This document shows, piece after piece, positions 1 to 11,756 of a DNA stretch of 64,000 bases. The first letter of the stretch is position 1. Each line of letters opens with the position of its first letter. The notes beneath the pieces were generated by a model that did no database searches, was not told the origin of the DNA, and was given only the letters and a program-made list of their open reading frames with translations. Both the position numbers and the translations under genes were made by a program. The DNA is from Isoetes taiwanensis (lineage: Eukaryota; Streptophyta; Lycopodiopsida; Isoetales; Isoetaceae), in contig JAJEKV010000003.1 of assembly GCA_021234155.1 (NCBI GenBank), positions 15,238,386 through 15,302,385 of the forward strand, written 5' to 3'.

Positions 1-193
1 AGCTCGAGAGTTTGCTCATGCATCATTTTCTAGATTAGTTGTTAGATAGTTACAAATTGAAATTCAACTTATAATAAAAATCATAATACCTTCTCAAATC
101 TCATGTTCTCCGCCTCTACCATGCCTCTCAAAGCTTCCGCCATGTCCGCTTCCGTTGTCTTGAATTTCCTTTTTCTCGAATTCTTTTTCCCTT

Positions 194-603
194 TTACTCC
201 CTGCCCTCTACACGCCTCTTCCGTGGACTGTTTGGAACCTCAATGTCATTATCCATTTGAGTGTCATTATCCACGTGATATGAACTTGATGTTGCTGCAG
301 CAGTGGCAGCCTCATCATTTACAATGAAAGGCCTTTCTCTTTGTCTTCTAAAATGGCGTGAGCTTGGTGCAGTGGTGGCAGCCCCATCATCGCCAACAAA
401 AGTCCTTTGTCTTTGCACATCTTGATTCTCCTCATAGTCATCATGTGCATCCTCTTCTTCAAGATCATGCATTGGCATTTGAGTAATGCCATCGTCAACA
501 CCACAAGGTACACCAATGTGTTTTGGGCTCTTGGAAAATGGCGCCTAAAAGCTCATAAAGGGGCCAATTGTTTTGCGGCTCCCTGTTTGAGAGACTTGCT
601 CTC
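194..603 (-). pseudogene. Acidic and basic C-terminal remainder of the MYB/SANT-like protein
   Basis: Downstream of the stop at 604 the minus strand still reads like the rest of this protein, but in shifted frames. One frame gives WPLYELLGAIFQEPKTHW; another gives an acidic stretch from GVPCGVDDGITQMPMHDLEE (about 480) to a basic end SPRKRRVEGRE (stop at 194). A third frame, about 110-193, reads a lysine-rich helix (KRKFKTTEADMAEALRGM). MYB/SANT-like proteins of this type commonly have such an acidic, then basic coiled tail. Either an intron begins at AA|GTGAGA (about 605) and more splicing restores the frame, or the tail is decayed by indels. I cannot choose between these. Bases 1-109 show nothing clear. 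Confidence 0.4.
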
Positions 604-1481
604 TCACTTTTTATATTTCGCTTTCAGCTTTTCTACTTTTGCTCTTAGCTGCTTGACACTCAAATCCAATCCATATGCTCTTTGCAAATCATTAGCAATC
701 TGCAGCCATTGCTTTGAAGACAAAAAATTTCTATCATTGATGAGAAAGAAATTACTGTATAGCTTCACAAGCGCAGTCTCTTTGTCCATATTCCAATGTC
801 TTTGTGCCTTTGGTGATGTAAAACCTTCACTAGGCTGCCCTCGGTGATCAATACCGATTTGCAAATCCTTCAAAGTTAGTATTCATGATTAGATCTTAGC
901 TTTTTGTGCATGCAATTCATATGGAACACTTCAACTAAAAATCTGATAAAGGAAACATCTCAGATAGTGATAATCTGGATACCACTGATTGCTTTTTGAT
1001 AGATCAGCATATAAGTCAAAACTCGACTGCTACAATTCAACCATGCCATTTATAAAGGTGGATTTGAACCACATACCAGACAGACCCCACATTTACATTA
1101 CTAGATTTGAACTATTTACATTGCTGGAGTAGATAAGATGGTGTACCTCTGAATATCCGAAATCTCTCCTTTCTTGCCACTCCACTGCATGCTCATAAGT
1201 TTGAAACCCCTGTTTACAGTTGAAAAAACCAAAATTTAGCACATGTAATTCAAGAATGTTCCATTCATGGATAAAAGTAATAACTTACCTCTGAGAATCC
1301 GAAATCGTGGCCCTGGTGATCCAACACATGTTCAAATCCCTGCTCAGAACCCTCATTATGTGTGCATTTGAAATAAGTAGATTTTGCAAAGGGAAAGTAA
1401 AATTTCAAGGAGATTAACCTGTTCTTCAGTGACAACAGGTGGGCCGACCTGTCTGAATGCAGAAAGAGCCGATTTTTTCAT
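604..1481 (-). CDS. MYB/SANT-like (trihelix/MADF-type) DNA-binding protein, 4 exons
   Basis: Four exons join in frame with GT-AG introns: 1481-1419, 1339-1289, 1209-1147 and 867-604 (21, 17, 21 and 87 codons; 146 aa). All three introns are phase 0. Exon 4 holds the recognisable part, beginning near SPKAQRHWNMDKETALVKLY and ending LRAKVEKLKAKYKK. This is a tryptophan-anchored three-helix SANT/MADF-like domain, as in plant MYB/SANT-like and PIF-transposase-associated proteins. Exons 2 and 3 are short and alike: GFEHVLDHQGHDFGFSE, then GF...RRDFGYSE. The ATG at 1481 is the first in frame. The reading frame stops right after the domain, but AA|GTGAGA at the stop could be a splice donor, so the protein may continue into the acidic stretch at 194-603. 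DNA binding is inferred from the domain. The gene is divergent from the hydrolase gene 299 bp away. A transposon-derived origin is possible. Confidence 0.6.
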
Positions 1482-1779
1482 GCCGCTCCGTTCTCTCCGT
1501 TCTCCGAAGACTCTCTCCGTTCAAGCAATTCGTGGATGCTGTTAACAGGTTCTTAACAATCCGTTAACAAAACTGGTTAAGAATTAGAGGCCCCCTCCTC
1601 TCTCGTATAAAAATGGTATACGGAGACTCTACGGGAGGGGGTAAAAAAAACGTTACATGTGGCCATGCTTACTATGGAAAGAAACCCCGAATTTACAGGA
1701 GGAAATTTCCTGATATCATCCGGACAGATGCTCATTGCGTGGAGGTGACCATCGAATATTTTGCCCAGGTGAGAGCGAG
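1482..1779. promoter_or_regulatory. Divergent intergenic region between the MYB-like and hydrolase genes
   Basis: 299 bp separate the two divergent start codons. A TATA-box-like TATAAAAA lies at 1606-1613 on the plus strand, about 170 bp upstream of the hydrolase ATG. On the other side, pyrimidine-rich direct repeats (CCGTTCTCTCCGTTCTCC and a further copy, about 1490-1525) lie just upstream of the MYB-like ATG. A shared, possibly bidirectional promoter is inference. No CAGE or transcript data are available here. Confidence 0.4.
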
Positions 1780-4700
1780 ATGGCTGTGGCGAGTTCCTCC
1801 GTGCAGGGAAGAGTGTCCCCAAACGGATTGGCCATCATTACCATGGATCGGCCCAAAGCACTTAATGCTATGAATCTGGGTATTTTTTTTGTGTTCCTGC
1901 GAACTAGTAGTATAATCCCTTGGCCATGCTGTTTTGCACTTTCCGGAACTGTTTTGTGTCAAGATATTATTTTGTCAAGGCGCAATTGAAATATTTCTAA
2001 TCTTGTAATGTCCTACCAATTTATTCGTCTTAGTTCAGATTGTTCACTATTATCATTTTCTTATTGGCGTGGCCTCTTGGTGCAGACATGGATATAACAT
2101 ATAAAAACTTCTTGGATGAATGGGAAATTGATCCGGCAGTAAAAGCTGTGCTTGTGGAGAGCAGCTCATCACGTGCTTTCTCAGCAGGTATATAGCATGA
2201 AACTACTTAGATGATGAAATGTGAAATGTAAATAGTTATTTACCAAGTGAAACTAGTTCACCTTTTGGAGATCTGTATCATGTGAAGCAGGAATGGATAT
2301 TAAATGGTTAGCAGCAGCATTGAAGGAAGACATTAGTACGCCACTTTTGCGTAAGGTAAAGCCTGGATGGTTAAAATACAGGGATACAAAGTTATGGTGT
2401 ACTGAATATTTTGTATATTTTACTTGGGGGATTGTTTATAAGTGGACTGATGCTTTCTCTTTTTTTGGCACAGGTTTTTGCAGCTGAATACTCTTTGCTA
2501 AGTAAGATTGCGGGTTATAAGAAACCTTATATATCGTTGATGGATGGTATTACCATGGGTTTTGGCCTTGGTCTATCAGGCCATGGTCAGTATCGTATTA
2601 TCACTGAGGTTGGCTTGTTACTGATGGTAGTCACGTTAATGTCAGGTTCATGGACTAATTAAGTTCTGAATTTTGCAGAGAACACTTATTGCAATGCCTG
2701 AGAATGGAATTGGGCTTTTTCCTGATGTTGGTTTTGCTCATATAGCTGCTCAGACACCTGGTCAAGGGGCCATAGGTGAGAAATATCTTACATCACGTGA
2801 TATGTATGCTACAAAAGCTTTGACTTCTAAAACAACATGTCAACTGTGGAATCTTTTTCTGGATTTGCTTCGGCATCATTCGAGTTGCAGAGTTGTACAC
2901 AAATTGTGCTGAGACCATGTATAAGGAGGCTTCTTAGTCATCGCTTCAATTGGCTGGCTGCAGGGTCTTACATGGCATTAACAGGTGCTAGAATTGGAAA
3001 TGCAGCAGATGCACTCTATGCTGGTTTTGGTACTCATTTTGTACAATCGGAGAAACTCAACGTACTCAAGGAAGCCATTATTTGCAAGAATTTGTAAAAT
3101 CATGGATCCTTTTTCTTAATAGACTATTTTCTGGTTCATTTTGGTTGGGGAACATAATGGAATGTGGTTTCACAGATCTGATAATGCTCAAGAAGCCATT
3201 GAAGATGTGCTATTAGAATTCAGCCAGGACCCTGGGGCTGCAGATCTTGAGGCTATCCTTCCTGCTATAGTTTCTTGTTTCGGCAAGTACAGGCCAATAC
3301 TTGAAACAATTGATGTCCTTGAGAAAATGCAGGGCTCTTCTGAGGCCAAAGGTTTGTTGATTCAGACAATGCACTGCTTGTTCTTTTTCATGGTGCTCAT
3401 AATATCAGCCATGAACCACAGTTTCCAAATGGGCAAATGGAGCTCTTGTTGGTCTAAGGAAAGGTGCGCCATTCAGTCTTCTCCTTACTCAAAGGCATTC
3501 AGACCGTGTTGCCTCCACCCAGCAAATAACAGTATGTTATTTGACCACTTAAGTTTGAACACAATTACTAGGTGTCTTAGGCTTGAGTGGGTTTGTGCAG
3601 ATTGATGACGTTCTGAAGGTTGAGTATCGTATGGCTTGTCGGATGGCCATTCGAAACGACTTTATGGAGGGAGTTCGAGCAGTTCTTGTTGATAAGGACC
3701 AGGTCTGTATTTTGTGGTTAAACCTTTTATCTTTTGAACATCTGCCAATGAGCTAGGCTTATGATCCATCTCTCTACCCAGATGCAAATTTTGTTTTCAT
3801 CCCGGGTCATATCATGACAGTGCATTTTCATGTTCAAGTTTGATTTTCTGAAGGCTAATTATTTTGAGTGGGAAGATTTTTCGCAATTGGCAAAGGAAAA
3901 AGTCACTTGAAAAAATACAAGTTATGGACTTGTCGTACAAGCAAGCTGATTAATTGCTATTATGCACATACAGTTGAGCTTGACAGTTAGGGAACATGTC
4001 TGTCCTGACTCCCAATCATCATAGTAGGATGGATTCAGCTTATTGCCAGTTAACCTTGCCATATCCACTTTCTCACGCACATCATGATACCAAATTAACA
4101 TGTTTGCTATGTGCATGGAAAATGGAATTTTTTTGCGAATGAGAGGCAAGTTCAATTGGCACAAGTGAAATTAGAGAGGGCTTACAACAGCCTCAATGCT
4201 CAAGAGAGGGACCAGAGTTTATGTTGTTTTCTGTGAGTAATAAAGTTTCCGTCGTAGCCATATGGTGCTTTGTATTCTGTGAGCACACATGGTCAAGGAT
4301 AGGAACATTCCATGAATTGGATGATAAGAAAAATGAAGGAGAGCAAACTTGCCCGCCATCTGTGTCATTCAGAGTAGCATCATCTCACAGTAAATCATCA
4401 TTTTTAAATGCTTACAGAAGCTAGTATCTGCACCCCATAGAGCTCCCTTGAATTCCTGGAGCCTCGAAGCCCTGCGGCTTACTTCCTTTCCAACTCACTG
4501 TTGAGTCACATCTATTGGATGTACCATTTGAGCTGATAAAGCAAGGTCATATGGACATTCTTGTTACTTGGAGCAAATACTTCACCATAGTCAGTGCCTT
4601 CTTTCTAGCATATCCTTTTACAAATAGCATTGCCTGATGCTTGTTGAAGGTGCCATCTGCATTCATTTTAAAAGTCTTCTAGACCCATTTCCAACAAATC

Positions 4701-6399
4701 TCTTCTGCTGTGGACGGCATTAACCAAGTCCCAAATAATAAAGTATACCATTTCTTATTAATAAAGTCCCAAATAATAACTTACTGGACATGTATATTTA
4801 CTTTGCACGGCACATCTCAGGTTCTGGATACTTGTTCTATGAAATCAGCAAGATTTAATTCCAATTTGGTTGGCGTTTGTTGTTGAACCTGCCATCTTAT
4901 GCTCCTTGTTCATCCAGCTTAGCTTTTGCACGTTGTACACATAAGCTGGACCCCTAAATGCTGAGATTTTCCATGTTTATATGGGGTCTTTTGCTGGGGT
5001 GTAATCCCTGTTTACAGTGTAGACAGCAATACTAAGAGCCCAGAACCAAAAGATTTAGGCAGCTGATGATCAATCGCATGATCACGTGGGATTAAGTTCT
5101 CCATTTTTTCTGCAAGGTACAGGGAGGCCTAATTTATGATTTCATCATGTAATGATCAAATTTTGCCAACATATATTTTCCCAAGCAGAGCTAATTTTCC
5201 AGTTTGGTGTAGCATGAAATTCTCAAAACTTGGAGGGTACTTTGGCTTTCTACTTTTAGGAAGTACATTGTCATCCATAAATGATAGGAACATAGCTCGA
5301 TAGATGCCCGCATCTAAACATTAGATGTGTTAGATCCGCATCTGCACATCTGTACCGCATCTAACGTAAGATGCTTACACACCTTGAAAAAAAAAATTTA
5401 CCCTTTTTTCCCCTTTAGGTTTTGCACTGCTAGACATTGCCACACAGCTCCAAAACGATTTTTGGCACTCCAAATGGGGAATTGGATACTCTCTGCTACT
5501 CGAATCCAGACCTTTGCAGCCCGATTTAACCATATCAGAGCCCATTCAGCCAAAACAGAGATTTTTTATGACAAACATGTAGTTTTCAAGGAGTGCCTTG
5601 CTTCTACAGCTAATGACGGAACTTGCTCTTCAATTCCTTTTCAATCTCACCTAAAACTCATTCAAAAGAGCAACAACTTGCATTTAATGATCAGTCGGAC
5701 TCAGAGTGGGCATTCAAGCAGCAGTACAGACAGGTAACAATAGGTATAATAGTAGAGTAATAATAGGTATAATGATCAAGGCAAGGCTACTGTAGATTTA
5801 GAAGAAATTTTAATTTTACAAACGCATCTTATGCGCATCTAAAAGTATAGATGTTTCGATGCTTACGATGCTTTAGATCTACGCATCTGACGCATCTATC
5901 TTTAGATGCTTTTCGAGCACTGGATAGGAATGGCAAAATTTTGCCAAATGACCTTTCTTAGGAACACAAAAATGATATAATTTCCCATCTCATGGTTGCC
6001 CTGGATCTTGCCCCGAGCTTTCACTGAATTTCATTTTTGTAAACTAAACCATCCAAATAAGAAGCTGGAAGAAAATGCTCAATCAAAAGCCTATCAAGAT
6101 CAGATCTAAGCTGTCCTCCTTTAGCCAAAAAGGTCAAGCTCAAGTTGGAAAAGTTTTAAAAGATTACTCGGCCTAAGCCTTCAACTGGTTTGAAACCGCT
6201 AACATATGTAGCTATGCAGGACAAGTTTCAATTGTTTGATAATTGTTCTTTTAAAGTTTGAAGGTTCTGATTGCTTGAATGGAAAACTTGTATTCAGAAT
6301 CCAAAATGGGAGCCTGCTCATCTACAAGAAGTAAATCTAGAAGATGTCAACGCAATTTTTCAGCCATTTGAAAACCAAGTAGAAGAGCTACTTTTGTAA
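1780..6399 (+). CDS. 3-hydroxyisobutyryl-CoA hydrolase-like protein (crotonase fold), 10 exons
   Basis: Exons: 1780-1879, 2086-2187, 2291-2355, 2474-2608, 2679-2775, 2964-3093, 3176-3351, 3422-3531, 3601-3702 and 6298-6399. They join without a frame break to 372 aa. The family removes CoA from 3-hydroxyisobutyryl-CoA or related acyl-CoAs in valine and branched-chain catabolism. Visible landmarks: [20 protein letters not shown] (about residues 13-32), SRAFSAGMDIK (about 61-71), [16 protein letters not shown] (112-127, oxyanion-hole region) and [13 protein letters not shown] (140-152). E142 and D150 match the catalytic Glu/Asp pair of the family. The last exon begins NPKWEP after a 2.6-kb intron. 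The GFGLGLS version of the glycine motif fits the plant hydrolase-like subfamily 3. The start MAVASSSV leaves no long transit peptide, so an unseen upstream exon or a non-mitochondrial isoform is possible. Confidence 0.9.
4500..4720 (-). pseudogene. Decayed Ty1/copia reverse transcriptase fragment inside intron 9
   Basis: On the minus strand the sequence reads [20 protein letters not shown], then in the next frame [15 protein letters not shown]. This is the N-terminal part of a copia reverse transcriptase (the usual DGTxxKxKARLVAKGYxQ...DYxEVFAPV block), broken by a frameshift and stops. No LTRs are visible beside it. It lies antisense to the host gene. The rest of intron 9 between exon 9 and this fragment (3703-4499) shows no recognisable feature. 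Confidence 0.6.
5291..5922. mobile_element. hAT-type MITE in intron 9 of the hydrolase gene
   Basis: The ends are imperfect inverted repeats: the left end reads CATAGCTCGATAGATGC and the right end, reverse-complemented, reads CAGTGCTCGAAAAGCATC. An exact 8-bp direct repeat GATAGGAA flanks it (5283-5290 and 5923-5930). An 8-bp duplication with CA-starting termini is the hAT signature. Both subterminal regions are packed with GCATCT/AGATGC repeats, which can fold back and resemble hAT transposase binding sites. The 632-bp interior has no transposase, so it is non-autonomous. Confidence 0.75.
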
Positions 6400-7746
6400 T
6401 AGCAATTGGCTTTTATTATTTATGTTGTAAGTATACACCTAGCTTTATTGTGGCTTGGACGCAAATCAAGGCCTAATATTGAAGAAGAAAATTAGCCAGC
6501 TCTGCCTCTAAATTATAATTAGGGTGGGGTTGCCTCCTCGCTCATGTACCATACCTAATAGGTCCAGATTCCACTCAACCATGCAAGCCATACCCCTCCC
6601 AATTCTCACCAGCCCCGCAGGATTCGGAGTGGCCCGTACTAGAAGCCCGCTCACCGCGCAACTAAGTATCACCAAGCAAGGGTAATTTGAGGCCAAATTC
6701 AATGCTCATGATGGCTTCAATTTGTGTCCCAAAATTCACCCTTAAGACTTTCAAGCAAGATGGAAAGATGCCTTAATTCTGGAGGATCAGGAAAATTGCA
6801 TAAATAAACAACATGATACTCATGAAGACACATCAACCCCTATAAGAGAATAGTGGTTTCGACAAGAGAGGGATCCTATTGCACCAAACAGTAGTAGAGC
6901 CTCGGTTGTGACCAGGAAGCGACACCAAAGACAAAGAAAAAGGCTTCTCAAGTAAGCGAATTGGCAATTCAACTGTTTTGGCATCAATTATGACTAAAAA
7001 GTGAGTCTGTGCACCAAAGATAAAGAAAAAGGCTCCTCAAGTAAGCGAATTGGCAGTTCAAATGTTCTGAAATTCCTAAATCCACAATCAAGGGATGTTC
7101 TCACAACAGCAGTAGGCACCCACAGATTCTAACATCCAAAAGAACTTGTTTCTAGGGCAATAGGGAGGACAGAGTGGGGATGGATGTTATGTTGGGTGGG
7201 TGTTGCGAAAGAAAGGGTTGCTGAAATGGTTAAGGCAATTCTCACTTCGGGGGTGGGCCTAACAGCAAGTAGAAGCTTTTTAAGCAAAGATCCGAAGTGG
7301 CCTTTAAGAATGCAACGACATTGCAAGTGGCTAGGGTTTGTCCATGAATTAGGGCAACCAGGACAATTTCTACTAGGGTCTAAAGGAAATTGAGGATGAA
7401 CATAAGTTCCTCCCATCAAGGATATGGAATGCAGATGAGACTGGATCCAAGCTGGAAGGTGAAGGGCAAGCTAGAAGGTGAAGGGTTTGAGGATAATTGC
7501 AAAGAAAGGGGAGAATAGGGTTAGTGAACTGGGCATGAATATTAAGGGACGTGTGACCAACCATCTTAGTGCATGTTAGAAATTCTAATTTGTACATATT
7601 TAGTACATATTGAGGGGAACAAGGATGAGGCAAGAGAATATTGCAAGGGGTAAGTTGTGCGGCAGTCAGGATGACAACCGAGCTCTTCAAATCACAGCTG
7701 TCACATTTTCAATTCAAAACGTGTCTGGTGATGTCTCACATGGAAG
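6400..7746. other. Intergenic region downstream of the hydrolase gene
   Basis: No convincing gene. The first part is the 3' flank of the hydrolase gene. Around 6890-7060 a short phrase containing ACCAAAGA...AAAGAAAAAGGC and AAGTAAGCGAATTGGCA occurs twice, as an imperfect direct repeat. The longer ORFs here (such as 7129-7690, minus) have no recognisable domain. Confidence 0.4.
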
Positions 7747-10700
7747 CATAGTTACCAAATACGGATACGTAATATGATAGGTCATGCTTGAAAGAGAAAA
7801 AAACTACGAAATACGGAAAACAAATACGGGACATATGGCATACCACTTAAAATAAGCAGGATTGTAACATACCACTTAAAATAAGCAGGATTGTCCTACA
7901 TGTAAAGCAGTATCGCATTTCTGTTCTCATCGAATTTGTTTCTTCAAAATTACCATCTCACGACACGTTACATTTATGGCATTTATGGCAGGCATTAATT
8001 ATGAGTATATGACATGGGTGCATTTATGGCATTTATGGGGCATCACGCCCCGAGGGCCGAGACCTGCTCTCCTTCAAAAGCAACCAAGAACTATAGCCTG
8101 GGCATCAAATCCGGTCGAATGCAGCAGAATCAAGTAGTGAACACTAAACATATTAGACTCAACCACACTTACTTTGAATCACACTTACTTTGAAGGATAC
8201 TGACGATGAAGCATTGGCGATCAAACAAGGTGGCCACAGATCAAAGACATTTTATACTGTGCGCCCTTCGAGACCATAGCCTACAGGGCCATAGCCATAG
8301 CCCATGAAAGCAAAACCGAAGCGTCTCTAACCATTTTCTCCAGCAGCCATTTATGCTAAAACCCATTCTTTGAAAATTCAAGAAGGCGACAATCTCATAT
8401 TGCAGGGAGCTGCCAGGAGTTGAACTAGATTTTGCGGAAAAGATGCCATGTTTTCTAGACCTTTTGGGCACTCTAGACTGGATCAAACTAATCTATCAAG
8501 CAAAGAGAATTAAGAAAGGACATCGAACATCAAACATCCAGGTTTAAGCTCGCACTACACAAATCTTATATTCTGTAACTTTGCTTTCTTTTTTCGAGAA
8601 ACACAATAGTGACAGAAGCCGTGCTCTGCATGGCCAGAGCGTTCAAAGTTACCAGAGCCAGCATTTTTTGCAACATTTGGATCATTTCGCATTTCATTTA
8701 CGGCGCTCGCATTTGGATTATCAGAGATGGTTTGCTAAAATTGCTTTTATGTTGAACCAGGCTTCCCCTGTTACACGAAATTAGCACTCACAACTCTAAG
8801 CATAGCTACAGCGGCTCCAAGCATTTCCTCTTCTTTCCTCACCTGGGCAACTCCCGAAAGCTCAATCCAGAGCTCCAGAGGTGCAAATAGAGCAGAATGC
8901 ACATAATAAAACGGCCGATTCTGTGCCTGCCTTTGTGCTCCCAGGCATTTTCTCAAGATCGCATCCACAACTAGCGTGATCCAAACCGACTAGAGTGCCA
9001 TCTATTTTTTTCTTTGAAACATCCAAAATTTGGCCAAAACAAAGCAGCCCCTATTTAAGAAGATGAAAAGGCGGAACGAACCACTTAAATATTCAAAGGG
9101 ATGCACATCGGCCTTATTCCAGAGCCGAGTAGAAAAAGATGTGGAAAATTTAAGATTTAGACTTGCCTTCTGCCTATTCAGCTCAGAAATCTAAACCTGG
9201 CCCTTTAGAATCCGCATTTGGAGCTGGCCCCTTGTTAGCAAAATGAGTTATGGCAGGCAAAAGATCGCATGAAGAAACCAAGCAGAAAGCTAAGAAATGC
9301 GGGAAAAATATGAGGCAAATTTGAGAAGCTCAGAAGCAGATACAGATCCGGTCGAACCAAGCAGTCGAGTCGCTCCATTCTCTGCTTCAAAAACAATAAA
9401 AGGGGCTTTTGTTGTAGACCGTCGGTTTCACGCACCAACAGCCAGGATTAAAATCTACATCCAATAGGTAGGTGACATTAAAATTTGTGCTAATGTCTAT
9501 GCCACGTTACAGAAGGTCAGCTAGCCATTTATCGATGGCTCAGATGAAGCTCCGAGATCTAAAAATCCAAGGGTTTTTTAATTTGTTAAAAAAAACAAAG
9601 GAATTTAATCATTATTGCAACCTTATGTCAAAAAATAAAAAGGGACACACAAGGCTGCGTGTTGTGAGATTAGAAACCACAGAAGAAAAACGGAGAATAG
9701 TGGGCCTTCATATTCCATTCATATTCCAAGTTCAGCAGTAGATGCTGTTCTAAGCGGTATGACTGGCAAAGTAAAAGAAATCTTAGTGAGTACTTTATTT
9801 TTGGAAGTTAATGTTGAGTTTTATTGTTGCACAGGGTTGGTTTCGCAGGGCTAAAAGTGTACGTGATAAATTTTTGTAAATTTGTAAATGGAGTGCATGT
9901 GCTGAAAGTTCGAACGATAAAAAAAAATGGGAATGCATTATCCAAAATGATGTGCAGTATATTAATATTCAAATTGTCCTGTAGAAAGGAATTTCTAGAG
10001 GAACGATACGGTTTTTCTTATGCTTAGATGGTCTGGAATTACTCTGCTTTACTCCAAGATCATTTTGGACTGCAATTGTTGATCGCTGTGGTATAAAGGA
10101 GCTACTGGCTAATAAATACATATCTCTAGGGTGTATACCCTGCATAGAATGCATTTTTATTAATTGTTAATAAAATTCTCTCATTCATGAGCATACAAAA
10201 CAATTAAGAAACAGATTTCTTCAATAACTTTCTAATATAAACTAGACTTAACAAATGCTAAACAAGCTTCAATTGAACAAGTCGCTGCGGTTGCGCCTCT
10301 CGATCACACTATTATCATCATGACCACGATTAGATGACCGGTTATAAAGTGCACAAAAAGACCCTACTATGTAGTGAAGGCCACATGGATTACGTAAATA
10401 ATGGCTCCATTGTATGCACGGTGGAAGTTATTGAGAGTAATCAAATATTCACATATGGGATGCAGCCAAAAGTAAGCCTGCCTATGTCTATCGACATTGT
10501 TAAGATGAAACCAAATGCATGATCCTACACTTCCCTAAATTAAAATCAAATGTATGATCCCTTACTACACTAATCTAACATAAATGGGCTCCAGATGAAT
10601 GTGCTTGCATTTAGTGAATTGTTTATGGATGAGAAAGGTTAAAGCTAAGCACCATTTCGGAAGAGGTGAGGCTCAAAGGTCTGAAACTTATGGTAAATCT

Positions 10701-11707
10701 AACTTCACAGGGTTAGAATAAGAGAAATGTTCGCGGCGGCCTTGGCCGCCGCGATAAATTTCTTGTAACATATAGTGATATTTTAACATAGAAGCCCATT
10801 TGCAACCTCTTTTATCTTCCTCTTCTTTGTCATCACAAGAAAATGCCTTTTAAAAGTAAACAAATTTGCATTATATTTCAATCAATACAAAAAAAATCAA
10901 TCACGAGAGGCATGATGGTATAAGCGTGATACGTCACAGAAATCCTAAATATAATAACATATACAATTGAAACTTAGCTTGATTGAACTATTTATGTCGA
11001 ACATTTTGCACATTACGCATTCGACATGATTCCTCTATATGTATTGTTGGTTGCAAATGTTGGGTTGTCAATAATCCTATCAGATTTCATGCGTAAAATA
11101 AGCATGCACTTTACTACAACCCTGAAACAAGGACACACCACTTGTGCTACAATGATGCCTTCAGAAATATGTGGCTATTTCCTTATCATCCTAGCAATCT
11201 GTTCTTCCACCAAAAGCAAAGCTTGTCTTTTGCCTTATAACTAAAATAGTCCCACTGACTAAAGAATTCAGATTGATTTGTGGTAACCATTGTGTGGATG
11301 TTGAATCGGTTGAAGTTCCGATTTGACAAATGGAATAAAAAGATATGGAATGAAAAGATATGGTTTTTACTGTCATTTGGTGACTTTACTGAAGTTCAGT
11401 AATTCGGTATTTGGTAACTACACTCTGTAATTGCGCTGGCGATTCCCTTATGTAACTACGCTCTGTTAGTGTTAGATAAGCAAGGGAAGGGGATGGATGG
11501 ACGAAAAAACTTCGTCAATCTAGGTCAAATACTTTTATTGGAAAAAATGGATCAAAATATGATGCCTACGGCGTATTTCTTAAAAAAATATGGCGTTTTT
11601 GGTAGATGATTTTTTATCTCACCCATATTTCGTTTTTAATACGGATTTTCTTGAAAATCTATATATTTTGTATTATATGGTAAATACAGCCGTATTTGGT
11701 AACTATG
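7747..11707. mobile_element. Putative large hAT-type DNA element (terminal repeats with 8-bp duplication)
   Basis: The left end CATAGTTACCAAATACGG is exactly repeated in inverted form at the right end (18 bp). The flanks are CATGGAAG (7739-7746) and CATGGAAA (11708-11715), a 7/8 match for an 8-bp target duplication. Subterminal TACGGA/TATTTGGTAAC-like motifs recur inside (about 7800-7830 and 11410-11425), as is usual for hAT ends. No transposase can be read in the interior, whose ORFs are short and unrecognised. A 29-bp phrase is tandemly duplicated at about 7848-7895. It could be a non-autonomous or dead hAT element, or the ends of two related elements paired by chance. Confidence 0.5.
10732..10753. 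repeat. GC-rich inverted repeat (10-bp arms, 2-nt spacer)
   Basis: CGCGGCGGCC, TT, GGCCGCCGCG: a perfect 10-bp inverted repeat in AT-rich surroundings, with GAAAT and ATTTC just outside that could extend the stem. It has no T-tract typical of a terminator and no known role here. Confidence 0.7.
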
Positions 11708-11756
11708 CATGGAAAACCACACTTGATCTTGCTAAATGGTTATGGCGAAGATCTTT

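Noticed and set aside
6508-6702. Minus-strand ORF with LLVRATPNPAGLVRIGRG as a gene
   Set aside because: Short, no start context or domain, and only one open frame in repeat-like DNA.
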